Shown here in pieces: positions 49,986 to 63,115 of a DNA stretch of 64,000 nucleotides. A model generated the notes under the pieces. The model was not told the origin of the DNA, searched no databases, and worked only from the letters and a program-made list of their open reading frames with translations. The DNA is from Phalacrocorax aristotelis (Eukaryota; Chordata; Aves; Suliformes; Phalacrocoracidae): assembly GCF_949628215.1 (NCBI RefSeq), contig NC_134277.1, forward strand, positions 88,711,963 through 88,775,962. Reading direction: 5' to 3'. A program made the position numbers and the translations under genes. How positions within the stretch are numbered: the stretch's first letter is position 1; the number at the start of each line of letters is the position of its first letter.

Positions 49986-52101
49986 GTAAAAAATACTTCA
50001 GCAACATTCACAGAAATCTTAGTTCTGATGAGTTTCAGTTTCTCTGGGACTCATTCCTTAGCATATATATAACACGGTGAGCCTGGGGCTGTTAACATGC
50101 TCAGAGAGGAGCTGTTTTTGTTGCTGTGGGGTACAACCAAAGTGGTTCATTCTTTTCCCTAATGATTTCAGGTTGTTAGAGCCATAATTAAATACTAGGC
50201 TAGCTCTCAGTTATGGAGACACCCATGGCATGCTTCCTCTAGCACCCCATAGTGCAGTACTGAATCAGACACTCCTGGAGTCCCCGGAGTGTTTGGTTTC
50301 ACCGGCGTCTTTTGCAGCAGGTGGACTCTGCCTTCCCTGAGTCTCGAGGCATCCATGCAGACTGAGTTCCTGTTGCTTGCCTTGGGATCCTGTCTGGGGT
50401 GGGGGAAAGTAGCATTAAGCTTGCAAATGATGGTGTGCTGAGGGTATGACTTCATTAGGTGTCTTCTCAAATTATAAATGTCACTCTGGGAAAACGACAT
50501 ATACAGAGGATTGTATTTAAGACAGATGGATTGTTTGGCTTGGGGGTGGCTTTTTGTTTTGTTTTTGGTTTTTTGTACTTTGCAGTGCTGAATGTTTGTC
50601 ACCACTTTCCAAAGCCTACTCTAAAGCCTTCTTTTGGATTGAAAAAAAAAAAAAAGCAGCAGCTCCAGGTACTACAGTGAAAGAGCTAGGCTGTTTTTTG
50701 TCAGAACAGCTTAAGTTGTAGTGTCTCTTTTGAAAGTATTTTGAACTACTGAAAGTCTTCAAAATAATTCAGTAAGCAAATGATAAGCTTGATTGTCTTC
50801 CAGTCCTGATGGTCACTCTCTTGAGACTGTCACCTTGTATTAGCGTTCAGAACACGCGTTGATAAACTGTGTTTACCATTTGGAGGTTGTTAGGATTATC
50901 AAGAGTACTTTGCATTACCTTACCTATGAAAGCTGCCATTGCTAGATTTTTTTGAAATATGCTGGCTTTGCGTGCAACGTATTAGCATGCTTCCTAATAT
51001 GCAACACGTTACTGTTTCTAATAAGCAGCTTATTTGCATGTTATGTATTAGACTTTTGACTTTGTAGGGCACTGATGAATTAACTGACCAGTTAATGCAC
51101 AGCCCCATTTAGCTTGTTTGTTAAAATGTTGCTTTTGTGTTGGAGGTGATGGAACTGGGTATTTTTACAGTTCTGTGATTCTTTTATTTCTGGGATCATG
51201 GTAACTTGTGATTCTGTTCTAGAGGAAAAGTATATGTAGCCATGTGTATGGTGTTTTGTATCAACAGCGACACTAATAACATAACTAAATTCTTCCACAT
51301 AAGGCTATTTAGAAGGCTTTTGACTAAATGAAATTTAGCATTTTATGATCCTTTTGTATGATTCCTACTTATTGCTTTAAAAACTGCTGTTGAATTAATT
51401 TCCTGTTTTCAGATGTTACACAATTCTCTTTCTGCTGGTGTGTTTGAAAGATTTTTTTCTTGTTCCAGTTTACAATGGGGGAAAAAATGCCTCAAAAGCT
51501 TCTAAGGAGCAGAGCTACGTGTTCTGCTGTTTTCTCCCAACACAGGCTGATAACACTAGCTGTTCTGGTTCCTTCCCTGTATTGAGATGGTTTGGATGAC
51601 CTCTAGATGGCTTTGAAGTTAATACTACATTTTTCCTTCATATCTTGTAAGCAAGCACAATTACAAAAAACTTACTGTCCTGCTGATAATGTATGTTTTA
51701 TTCCTGCTGCTGCCCTTTGGAGGATCTCCCTTTATGATACAATGTTTCCCAGTGTTGATGTTTTTACTTTCTCTTGTGTCTTACCCTTGAAATTATTTCC
51801 ATATTAGTTAGTGATTGCTCGTTGTCCTTTTCCTGTAGTATTTTCATAAAATCACCTTTTTTTTTTTTATGAAAAGAGTTCTGACATTGAGACCTCTGTG
51901 TATGTGTTCCTCCTTCTGTGCAGAGCTTACTAACAACTTAGCTGGTCTGATAATCAGGAATTGGCTCTTTTATATTTTCTGTGTCAGACTAAGAAATAAA
52001 ACTGGTGTTTAGGAGCTGTACAGTTCTGATGGAAGTAGATATGTAATAGACATAGATGCTTTAAAGCAGTGATGTCTCATTTTTCTTTTTGGCTATTCCA
52101 T

Positions 52102-52246
52102 TTTCTGATCCTCGAGCATCCTCTGCCATATCCCATAGTAACTCAGTTTAATGAAGGGCTGCTTCGGCTTTTTTTTTTAATCTGTGCATAAAAAATAGGC
52201 TAGAATTTTTCTAATTGCTTTGATAATTCTTTCAGGTTTTAATACC
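52102..52246 (+). repeat. Diverged direct repeat, copy 1
   Basis: It shares a colinear series of blocks with 53481-53630: TTTCTGATCCTCGAG, ATATCCCAT-GTAACTCAGTTTA, a GCGCATA/GTGCATA block followed by AAATAG, and TTCAGGTTTTAATAC. Spacing between the blocks is nearly equal in both copies. By eye identity is moderate, with small gaps. The family is not recognised. Confidence 0.8.
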
Positions 52247-53480
52247 TTTTACTGGGAAGAGGAAATTTGCCAAGTTAATGTACACTGGTTTTCCCTGCCA
52301 ATAGGAGGAGGAAAAGGAAGATAACTGCTCACAGTTAATGCACGAGATTTTGTCTTCCTCTCCAGCATTTCTTTTTAAATTTATGTAGGTTTATTAGCTA
52401 ATGGCTTTTTAGGACAACTTATAGTTAATGCTTACTCCTGCCTGTTGCCATGTCTTCTGAAAAATAAAGAACTATTCATACAACGAAGGAAAGGGGGAGG
52501 TATAACCTCATTATAATCTCTTCCTCCTACTGTTTTAAAGACTATGAATGATCATGCAGGGCCAGTGGGGAGCTCGTGTCTGTCCTTGCCTGCCTGTGTG
52601 GCACTCCCCAACAGATGGTACTTTGAGGCAGTGTACAAGGAGGGCCGGGGTAGAATGAGCCCAATGAACTCTCCCAGCATCTAGCAATTCAAATTATTGC
52701 TTAGAAACTTGCTAATAATATTAAATTACTGCAGTTGGACCTAGTTCCTATTTCCCTAGCCGTCTTTTTTGCTACATACATTTCTCACCTTGATAATCAT
52801 CTTCCTGTGGAGGTAGCACCACAGTCTAAGTAGTGTATGCGCTGCAGAAGGTGTTTTCTTTTTGCTTGTTGAGTGACTTTTTCCTGTGCCCTCCAAGTAC
52901 ATACTAAGAAATAGTGAATAACTGTATTTGCTTTACCTTCTCTACTGTATATCTTTCCTTGAGTTCTCTTTTATCTTTTTTTTTTTTTGTGGGGGGATAA
53001 TTAGAGTTGCAGTGTGGAGGGTAAAAGCGTAACCCAGACTTTAACACCGGCATAGTTCTATTTTTCTGCTTCTTTTCCTTCTCTTGATTTTTCTTGTGTT
53101 CCACTTGTCTTTTTAACTGCCTTTAGGGTATTAGGCTGCTGATTTCAAAAATCTTTTCACAGTGGTTCCAACGTTTGTTTTTGAGTTTAACAATTGTTCT
53201 AGAGCCCATCATTAGGTACATACAGTTAGGATTGTTTTTCCCAGTGTGTATATTCTGCATTTATCAAGGTGTCATCTTTCTCTTTCACTTTATTGTACCA
53301 TCACTCCTCTGAGATCCCTTGTAACTGTATATGTTCAGGGGTTTTTTATCCTGAATAATTCACTAACATTAACGTATATTGTCGTCTCACTATTCAGACC
53401 TCCTTTTAAGATTCTGACAGGTTCCCACTGTTAACCTCCATCATTACGATATTTGATTTATTCCTGTGCTTTATTTCCAG

Positions 53481-53630
53481 TTTCTGATCCTCGAGAACGT
53501 CTTCTCTAATATCCCATGGTAACTCAGTTTATTTAATGAGGAGCATTGTTTGGATTTTTTGGAACTCTGCGCATACCAAATAGACTGGAAGGTTTTTTCT
53601 TCACTTGATTGTTCATTCAGGTTTTAATAC
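53481..53630 (+). repeat. Diverged direct repeat, copy 2
   Basis: Second copy of the unit at 52102-52246, same orientation, about 1.38 kb downstream. It has an extra TT within the CAGTTTATTTAATGA block. Similarity may fade gradually beyond both ends. Confidence 0.8.
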
Positions 53631-56600
53631 TAGTTGCATCAGATATTTAGCCAACATATATAATCTATATTTTGTGGTAACTTTACAGTAACTTTACCTT
53701 GAAAACCCACTCCTTTTCTCTTTAGAAATTCTGAGCTAAACTCTTCTAACACTGTTACACTCACTAGGTGTCATGCAAAAATATGCAAAGGAATTAAATA
53801 ATAGATTCATATGCTGAATCTAACTCAGCATTCACATTGCTGAAACAAGTTAACTCTTTATTTGCTTGTTTTTAATATTTCCTTTTAATAAGTTATTTCT
53901 TTGTACTTATTTAAGAAAGAAACCTTGGCAAGTAAATAGCTTCTGTGAGATAAGTGGCATTCATTTTTACTTAATTACGTTACTACAGATATGGTGAAAA
54001 ACATTATCAAATGGGACAAAGTGTCTGTAGAAAGAACCTAACAGCACAATTTCTATCAGAAGTCATCTCAGATTTTCACAGCCTTTATAATGATGCCTGC
54101 TAACATTGGAGTTACTGAATCTTCACAGTTTTAGTCTGCCATAATTTCAGTGAGTGTTTACTGCCATGAGATTCCATAGCCCATCTCAGCTTTCTGTAGG
54201 GAAGGCAGTGCTAGGCCAAGCTTCTGGGCAAATATTCATGCATTAGGATTTGAATGAATAAACAAAAGCTATGTTTATGGCAATGGTAAATGTATGACTC
54301 CATATATGCAAACAGTGATTGTTGTCAGTGCCCTCAACATGGAAGCAAACAGTGAATCTTCAAGTCTGCAGGTGATACAGAGCTGTTTCGCTTAGTTAAA
54401 TGCCCTGTGAATGGGGAGGAATGTCAGAAGCACATCACTAAACTCTACAAAAAGTAGTTCTGGATTACAAAAACTCCTGGAAAATTCATGGAAAAATAGT
54501 TTGTTGGGGGCTACTGAATACAAGCCTCTGCCTTGGGCAGTTTCTGAGCAGCAGATTTATGGAGAGTGCTTTTGGGAGCATTCTGCATGCTCTGTCCTCA
54601 CCTCCTTCCCTGCGTGTTCATTGCTGCCTGCTGAGAGTTAGCAAGGTGAATATGTGGTCTAACACTGTACGGCTAATTGTAGACAGACTTAACGTTACCA
54701 TCAGTTGCCATTTCAACAGACGTGTGTTGGGAGGAAATGGTGATCTCGTGAAAGATTTTTGTATTGAAACTGAATAAGAGAAGTAGTACTTGGGAATTTG
54801 GCTTCTCAGAGGCTGTGATGGCATGAGTTGATCATGGAGGCAATCCAGTAGTACTGCTGTGGTAGTCTGCAGAACATTTGGGGTTGATTTTTAGGGACTT
54901 GAAAAATTGGAAGCCTGCATCAGAATACCTTCTAGGAAGGCATTTTAAAACTGAATTCTAAATTATTCTGAAAAATCGCTGCTTTTCTTAACCCTGTTGT
55001 AAGTAGTCTAAGTAGGCTAGACTCTCAGCTGGTGTCAGCAGGCCTGCCTCTGTAGCCTTAGATGAGGATCCAGTCTCTGTATCCTACGCCTATTTAGTCT
55101 CTAGCATATCTGTAGGTTCTATAGCAAATTCAGGGAACAGCTCAAAAGCAGTGTTATTCTCTGGATTCACTGCTGTTGCACATGACAATATTAAAATCAT
55201 GCAAGATTCCCCAGGCAAAAGGGGCTAGAGAAAATGTAAATCTAATTGCTCAGACATAACCCTGATACTCTTTACAGTACCTCAGGAACTCTCTTCTGGC
55301 TAGATTCTGAGAAGTAGTTGGGGTGGAGGGAGGGAATTCAAGACATACATATAGGTTTGTTGGTTTTGGTTTGTTTTTAAGATTTGATTGCTAAGGAATG
55401 CTTCCGGGAGTTCTGTTTTGGCATAGCAGTATACAAATTAGCACCTTAACTCTCCTAGGCTTTGCTTAGATTTGTATCCATTATCTTTAATATGTGGCAT
55501 AAATTGGATATGATTAATTCTTTCCTGGTTTCTTTAGACTGTAGTTGTGGGCATAAATATAGACTGAACTTTTCTAGCAGACACAAGAAACGCAAAGAGA
55601 AAAGAGCCTTGATTTATACATTTTTCAGTTTGATTTCCTCTTTCTTAAGATGAAAGGAGATAAGAGTTGCAGTGTTAGTTGATGATTCATGATCTGCCAA
55701 AATCAGTTTGGCTAAAAAGGGGGAAAAAACCCACCTAAAAGCATGGTTTAGCTTTTGAAATATGTAAAAGGGAAGCAAATGTAAGAGTTATCTGAAAAAA
55801 GAATTTTACTGCAAACCTGGCAGAGACTTTGTGGAGAAATGTCTGTGTTTTTCCAGTTGAAAATTGAGAAAACCACCTGGTAAATATAGATGAAAAATTG
55901 AAGTGCCACATGTTAGTCTAACTAGCATAGTCTCTGCAGATAAATTCTAGTGAGGCTAGTCAGTCTTTGGATAGATGTCAAGACATGGATGGTTTTGATC
56001 TGAAAGTTTAATTTGGTTCTGTACATCCGTCACTTACTTTCACTTCCGTAAAGTAAACTGTTGGAAGATATGAAATATCGCTGTAGGGGAAGAAGCCTGA
56101 AAAATCTTTATGCAGAGTAGAGTTGCTTTAATTCAGTGTGTAGTACTTGTGTTCATGACTCTTCATACTCAGTAATGAGCTTCTCCTCACCCCCCTGCTC
56201 CCTGCACTCCTGGCGTGATAATGTTCATTTAGGATGCAAATCTGTGGTCCATCTGCTGCTAGGCATCTTGAAATAATTTCGAAATGATGGTGTTCTGGAG
56301 ACAGTGTCCTGAAAGAGTTCACATTTGGTAGAAGCAGTATTGGTAGCATAAATATTGACTTCCATGGTAGCGCTTGTCAGCTGGTAATTACAAACAAACC
56401 TGAAATGATCAGAACTGACGTCTGTCACATGTCCGTGCAGTAGTTGGGACCAGAGACACTTCTTCAATGGTGTTAAAATGTAAATCTTCCTAAGCTAGAG
56501 CAACAGAAGCATTTCCTGAGGCAAGAAGTGTCTTCTGAAGACGTGCAGCCTCTTGTCAAAGGGTGTTGGCAAGGCTGGTGAGTGCTGAGGGTCGGTGCTT

Positions 56601-57734
56601 GGGCTGTGGGTGGTGCTCCGTTCTGGGAACGAGATCACAACCACCCGGCTTAAAGTGCAAACCTGACCTGAAGCTGGCCTGTAGGTCTGACCTCAGGAAG
56701 GACTTGTCTGCTCACTTGTGTTTTCACGATGCCCTGGTTCAGAGCTCTCCCTGTAAGGGTGCACGATAGCGAGGACCTCCATTATTTTGGTTTTCCTAAT
56801 CCCCACCCCAGCCTTAACCAATCCAGGAGTTGATGGCCAGGGGAGGAAAAGCCAAAACTAGTGGCCTCTACTACAACATAAAGGTAAGCCTGACAAGGGT
56901 AGTATTCTTATGTCTGTTAATCCGTGTGGTAATTAACTTTTTTTACATAACACTTGGTAGGATTTCAAGGGGGAAAATTACTCTGTGGTTATTGTCTTAA
57001 ATCAAAGCCTCTTAAGGATAATAGCATGTTGTCAAAAGCAGGAGATCTTTTGGACTGGCCATAAACTGGGAGTCAGCTATAGTAATAAAAGCCTTTGCAG
57101 GGAATCCGGCAATTTCTTTAGTCAAAAATATTAGTGGCACCTTTGTGCTAGCCATACTCACTTCAGCTGAAAGATACTGCAAGTGAAGTAGGTGGTGTGG
57201 CAGGAGCAGCTGCTGGAGAAAAACGCGCAGCCCCACAGCACCCCAGCAGGGATGGGTGGTCACCAGGGTGGCTGCCTTCACCAAAGTAGATGAGGTGGTG
57301 AGCCAGGGCTAGAGGCCGCCGGGGGAGAGGGGTCACTGAGCTGGCATGGCGCAGGGCAGGGCTGGGTGCAGATACACCAGTGGTAAAATGACATGAAAGA
57401 ATAGTTTAAGAAAGCAAAAGCCAAGCCATTCTTGCCTACTAGGGTATCTTAGCATGTTAGTGAAACAGAGGTTGATCAAAGAAGTTGGTTTCTTATACCG
57501 GCGTTTTCAAAATGCATTTGAAACTTGCAAAGAGAAGTCCTTTTAGGGAGCCTGATCACCATGTTAGCTGGTAAATAAACTACTTAATGAGGAGTTACAG
57601 AAAAGGTGGAGGTGGACTTTTCCCAGAAGTCCGCAATGAAAGGGTAAGAGGCAACAGCTGCAAATGGCAGCAAGAGAAATTCTGACCAGACATAAGAGGA
57701 AAAAACCCAACATAGTGATGATGGTGGTCAACCA

Positions 57735-57895
57735 CAGAAAAAGTTGCCTGGAGAGTTTTGGAATCCTTGTCCTTGGAGATACTCAAAAATTGTCAGGTCA
57801 AGGCATGGCAAGGTGCTGCACTTTGAGCAGGAGGTTGGACTGGTTGCTTACAAGGTTCTTCCAATTTAAATTATTCTGTAGTACTGTGAAATAAG
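57735..57895 (+). mobile_element. CR1 3' end, old copy (+)
   Basis: A degenerate but ordered match to the CR1 3' UTR: GAATCCTTGTCCTTGGAGAT, ACTCAAAA, TGAGCAGGAGGTTGGACTGG, a CTTCCAAT-like block and ATTATTCTGTAGTACTGTGA. The tail 8-mers are nearly lost. Divergence is greater than in the copies at 30866 and 60305. Confidence 0.82.
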
Positions 57896-59239
57896 AAGGA
57901 TCTAATAGAAGTATCAGTAAATCATGTAGAGAGGTGGTGTGGGATGCTTCTGTTTACGCTATTCCATAATACAACTGGAACATCCAATGAAAATACAAGG
58001 TAACGAAAAGAAATATTTATTGTGTGGCCTTTCTCAGATGAGCTACAAAGATATCACTGAAGTTTTGTTGGTAGGTCTTCTAGCAAACTGACTGGTTTGC
58101 ATGTATGTAGAGAGATTTTTTTTTTTTAAAATGATCGAATACCACAGAAATGTGAGAAACCAATGAAGGTTCCTTCAGTGGCACTGTAGCCTGCCCTGCC
58201 TTGCACACTGAAACACTTCAGAGCGGCTGGCAGTCTGGTTACGGTCTGAAATATTCAGGTAGTACCTTGCCATCTTGACTGGATTCCTGTTTCTGGTGTG
58301 GTGGTAGGGAGAGAAAGAAAGGTGGAGGGAGAGACAGTGTGCTGTCAGTGGAGTCAGACAACTGGTAAAACAGCTAAATATCTCTTCTGCAGGGGTAGCT
58401 TTGCCTCTGTTACAAGCTCACCTTGGAGCAGGTGGCCGTGGGCTAATGCTGTTTTGTGCTGGTTAACAGATAAAATGAGTGAAGTCTAGGCTGCAGCCAG
58501 AATGTGAATTAACATCCTTCCTCCACTTCCAGCAGCTAGGAGGAATTTGTTGCCTGAGGTTATTGATAGACAGAGTTTGAGCCCTGTGTTTACTCTCCAG
58601 ACCAGCCATGAACCTGCTTGTCATGCTTTTGGATTTGCAGACTAACCTCTAACCCTCTAACTACAACTTGAGATACCTTCTTGAATAGAAAAGATTTAAG
58701 AGCCTTGCAGGGGGACAAGCTGACTTCTTTTTCTCCCCTCACATTTTTATAGAGGTGAATAATTCCATTTATATAAAACTGATTGTGAATTAGAAACTAC
58801 GACTGCGTTAATTCATGATCATGTTGTAGTAAACAAAAGCAGCATAAATGTTTACTTCTGTAAGCAGCCTCTGAAGAAAGCTGGTCATGAAATGCTGTTG
58901 TACTGTGTTCCCATCTGTCTGTGATCATCCAAGAGGAATTGCACACAATTGTTCTTTTGCCTCAGGGGCTATGTTAGATTTTTAGCAACGGGTATCTGCA
59001 GTGTCTCCTGTGCTCGGTAATATATGAACAAATCCTTCAGGGATTCAGGCATGTTTTAAGGACAACAAGCTGGCTTCAACTCAGCCCAGGTGAGATGAGA
59101 TATTATTGAGGAGCCCTGCAAGGCAAGCAGGTTACTGTTACACGCTTAGGGTAAGCTGAGGTGTGAAGGTGCAAGCTTTAAACCCTTCTTTTCCCCTCTG
59201 TATCTGCTTTTAAACTTAGGACCTAATGAAAGAACTAAA

Positions 59240-59864
59240 CCCCTGACAGTCCTTGACTTAGGCCTTATTGTAAGCATCCTTGTTCTCTTGTGGTTTCCTC
59301 CCTTGCAAAGATAGTTTCAGGGATTTGAAGAATGCAGCTTGGTGCCAGATAGGATTAAAAAAAGATGGTGAATAAGCTTGTAAATTCATTGATAACAGAG
59401 ACTCAGGACATCGGTGCCGAGATAAGCACTCGAGGAACTAGTTTAAATCAGCCCCTTGTGACAGTCCAAGGCTAAAGGCCTGAGGAGCTAATTCAATGAC
59501 TATATATGGGCAAAGGAAACCCAGAGTTCAACCAGTGGATAGGTGAGGAAGACCATCAGAGACCACTGGAGGACCCCCAAAGACCACTAAAAAGACAACT
59601 ATGCATGCAGAGTTAACTTTTACATATGTTAATGAATTCTTGAGAATCTTATGAATATGTATGACTTTATAGCATATAATCTTTGGAAGTTTACCGAATC
59701 ATTGGAGCACATATGGTGGATCAATCCCCAGTGCTGCCCAGCGCTGTAATAAAGGATGCCTGCTTAATAGTGACTTTGTTGCTATTGAGTTTTATTTTGG
59801 GAACTTTCTGGATACTCCGCTTCCTCTTACGGGGAGGTTCGGACTTTGAAGGATAGTATCCGCA
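59240..59864 (+). mobile_element. Probable solo ERV LTR (+)
   Basis: Seen: a TATATAT element at about 59501-59507, AATAAA at 59748-59753 in a 'ctgtaataaaggatgcctgc' context, then a 'gttgctattgagttttattt' block and an end near 'tagtatccgca' at 59864. That arrangement of promoter, polyadenylation signal and short U5 is what I know from avian ERV LTRs, in the same orientation as DAP. I did not find the 5' border or a target duplication, so the start is approximate. No gag, pol or env sequence adjoins it. Confidence 0.6.
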
Positions 59865-60304
59865 AATTTTTGTTTCACTTTGCTGCCTAGTGCAGGGATG
59901 TCACCACTGAGGTACGAATGTCCTTCCTCCACTGCTTTGTGCTCCATCAGGGCTCACTGAGAATCTGTATCCAATGCACAGATCCACAAGGTATTTATGA
60001 AGTAAACCTCTGCATCTTAAGTGTAACTATGGCACTGCTCTGTGGAGATCTGTGTTGGTTCTTACTGAAGTTCATGAACCAAATGCAGAGTTTTGGTTTT
60101 AATCTGTAAGTCCTGAATGTTCTTTATCTTTACCTGGTATACAGTAAACATAGCTGCTGAACTTGAGATTCCTCAATAAAACATGCTGCAGGAGTGCCTT
60201 GAGGAGGTTATGAAAATCTATCCGACATACTCCAAGTCTGTTAAAAAGAGAAAGATCAGCTTTGCCAGATACTTTGGCACTTCTGCCTAAGAGAGCAGAA
60301 GTAC

Positions 60305-61152
60305 TGAGTTGAGGTTGATCAGCAGGCTTGACAGGCTGGAGAAGTGGGCTAGTACTAACCTCATGAAGTTCAACATGGCCAAGTGCAAGGACCTGCACCT
60401 GCATTGGAGCAACCCCTGGTATCAATACAGGCTGGGGGATGAAGGGATTGAGAGCCACCCTGCCAAGAAGGACTTGGGGGTATTGGCAGATGAAAAGCTG
60501 AACATGAGCTGGCAATTAGTGCTGCAGCCCAGAAAGCCAACTGTATCCAGGGCTGCATCAAAAGCAGGGTGGCCAGCAGGTCGAGGGAGGTGATTCTGCC
60601 CCTCTGCTCTGCTCTGGTGAGACCCCACCTGCAGTGCTGCGTCCAGCTCTGGGGTCTGCAGCACAGAAAATACATTAACCTGTTGGAGCAGGTCCAGAGG
60701 AGGGCCACAAAAGTGGTCAGAGGGGTGGAACACCTCTCCTGTGAAGACAGGCTGAGAGAGTTGGGGTTGTTCAGCCTGGAGAAGAGAAGGCTGTGGGGAG
60801 ACCTTACAGCAGCCTTCCAGTTCTTAAAGAGGGCTTATAAGGAAGATGGGGACAGACATTTTAGTAGGACCTGTAGTGACAGGACAAGGAGCAATGGTTT
60901 TAAACTGAAAGAGTGTAGATTTAGCTTAGATAAAAATAATTTTTTTTACAATGAGGGTGGTGAGTCACTGGAACAGGTTGTCTAGAGAAGTTGTGGATGC
61001 CTTAGCCCTGAAATTGTTCAAGGCCAGGTTGGATGGGTCTTTGAGCAACCTGGTCAAAGCAACCCTAAAGATGTCCCAGCTGATGGCAGGAGAGGTTGGA
61101 CTAGATGATCTTTAGAGGTTCCTTCCAAGCCAAACCATTCTGTGGTTCTATG
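60305..61152 (+). mobile_element. CR1 LINE 3' portion (+)
   Basis: Forward CR1 from the C-terminal part of the reverse transcriptase to the tail. The motifs in order are a [13 protein letters not shown] block near 60363, [17 protein letters not shown] near 60459, [17 protein letters not shown] near 60578, [10 protein letters not shown] near 60700, [13 protein letters not shown] near 60770, [11 protein letters not shown] near 60885, then the 3' UTR with GGTTGGACTAGATGATC at about 61096 and the tail CCATTCTGTGGTTCTATG. The frame shifts between the part ending near 60593 and the part starting at 60569, so it is inactive. It lies in DAP intron 2 in sense orientation, about 440 bp after the LTR. 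Confidence 0.95.
60569..60985 (+). pseudogene. CR1 ORF2 C-terminal remnant
   Basis: A 138-codon open frame encodes the C-terminal domain of CR1 ORF2 ([45 protein letters not shown]). It ends at 60985, after a T8 run that has probably shifted the frame. It is not a host gene. Confidence 0.9.
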
Positions 61153-62775
61153 TCTACAGGTAGTTCTTTAATTATGTTGTTTTCTATTTTGTGGAGTGAC
61201 ATTTCAGACCACTGGATAGCTTATACCTGTATTTTTAAAAGTCCAAGAAAAAAAATAGTTTGGCTGAAGCACATTTGACCTAGAAACTTGATGTCATTCT
61301 AAATTGGAGCTTTGGAGGGTTTAAAAAGAAAGACTTAAAATAGCAATTTTTATAGTCTCATTTATGTATGAACTATCTTCCTCAAAAAATGCCAGCCTTC
61401 ATGTGATATAGTAGGGAGAAATTTCCTTATAATCAGATTCCTCTATAGTTTGCTTACTGTTGTGTGTCTGACACCTCTTCCTGAGACAAGATGAGTCTGT
61501 GAACGAGAGGGAACACTGGCTGATACTGAATTAAAAATACCAAATCTTCAAGGCTAATTTTGCTGGCATTTCTTTGACTGTTTCTTTTCACTTAGATATG
61601 GAAAGACAGCTGTTCTTCAATGTGTTCCAGTAGCTAAACATCAGGTGCCTTCACTATGTTACTTTGGCTCCAGGGTCAAGTAGCAATAACCACTTCGTAG
61701 ACCTCAGTTGCAAAAGGGTAAGGGCACAGATAGATGAAGAATCTGCCTGAGGGTAAGCAATGAAGTATAGGGGGTACTGTGCTTATTAAGTGTCAGTCCC
61801 TCCGAGAGTGTTGTCATCCTCATTTAACAGGCTAATGTAAGAGAAGTTCTCTCTCCCATTCTGGTTTTATACATTATTGGCGGCTATGCTAGTGAATGGC
61901 AGAAACACCGAAGTCCAGATTTCATGTCTGCTTCTTTAGGGAGGGGAGAAAAAAAAAAAATCTTCATTTTGTGTGCCACCTGAGGGTAAGTTAGAGGTTT
62001 ACTGTGTTTGCAGTAAGAATTTGTGGGATGACAGGAAGAGCAGTATCACCTACTAGGAAGAGAGATTGCAAAAGCTGGTATGCTTGATGAAGGAGGTATT
62101 TTGAAAGAGAAGAGGTATGTGTTTTAGTTAAATTAACACATGTTCTTTCACCAGGGGATTGCCTGTCAGGTTTAATTTGAAATGAAACTAATTGTTAGCC
62201 TGACAGCTTGATGTGCTGGGAAACGTGATAAATATATTGGTACCAAATCGTTTTCAGCTCTATTATCTAACTGTTGTTTGACTTAATTGAGAAAGGAAGA
62301 GCTGAAACATGCATGTTTTTAGGAACAGCTGCCTATAATTTTTGCTTATGTAGAAATAATGCAAGTTTTTGTGCTCTTTTCATCAAATGCTTCTAAAAAA
62401 CTGTTGTACTCTTGTTTCATAATCTTTTCTAATTAACATAGGCATAAAAATATTGCTGGTTCAGGCAACATATTATGTTTATGCCGATGTTTTTGGTCCT
62501 GTTAATATTTTCTCTACTCTAGTATATCTGGGACAGAGAACAATCCGAACTCCCTAAACTATCAAGTTGTAGAACTGAAGCATTAATTTGCATTTTTGGT
62601 CATACGAGATTTCATTATAATAATTTGAACTTTAAAGAACTAACTGAAAGCTTATTTTACACTTGGTATTAAAAGGACAGCAAGGTCATTTTCTCTGATC
62701 AAAACGAAGACTGGAAAGAGCTGCTTGGTAACTGGCATAGATAAACTTGGAACCAATTGTATGAATCATCAAAGT

Positions 62776-62781
62776 TTTATT
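62776..62781 (-). terminator. Polyadenylation signal AATAAA (antisense unit)
   Basis: TTTATT on the + strand is AATAAA on the - strand, 59 bases beyond the stop of the antisense frame. The hexamer alone is common in AT-rich introns, so its weight comes only from its position. Confidence 0.35.
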
Positions 62782-62839
62782 GTTATCACTTCAAACTAGT
62801 GTAATGAGGCATTACCTTCTAGGCAGTCACAGAATGCAG

Positions 62840-63115
62840 TCAGTTCTCTCCAAAATTAAAAGAAGCCTGCCAAACACTGCTGTGAGACTCGCTTTGAAAT
62901 AGAAAAGACAATGGTTTCTCAGGAAGGTAGGACTTCAGGCACCAGTCTGGATTAAGTGCAGTTTTCTTTACTGCTGCCACCAGTTTCTTATCCTTGCTTT
63001 GTTCCAGCAGTTGTTTAGATTTTCTGAAGAAGTGACAACGTTTATCAGCTCTTGCCTTGTGACAGCGGCCAACACTGCACAACAGTACCAGCAACATTTT
63101 TAGCAAAACTTTCAT
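62840..63115 (-). CDS. Hypothetical 91-residue secreted basic protein
   Basis: I do not recognise this protein. The ATG at 63115 (A at -3) opens 91 codons starting MKVLLKMLLVLLCSVGRCHK, which has the basic N-terminus and hydrophobic core of a signal peptide, with possible cleavage after ARA near residue 25. The remainder is rich in Lys and has a helix-like stretch (FRKSKQLLEQSKDKKLVAAV), few cysteines, and ends NFGEN. The same frame stays open upstream to 63595 (251 codons in all), but that part is pyrimidine-rich and contains the putative acceptor, so I prefer the inner start. AATAAA lies 59 bases after the stop. Codon-level conservation is unknown, and this may still be a chance frame. Confidence 0.25.
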   Translation of the reverse strand: MKVLLKMLLVLLCSVGRCHKARADKRCHFFRKSKQLLEQSKDKKLVAAVKKTALNPDWCLKSYLPEKPLSFLFQSESHSSVWQASFNFGEN

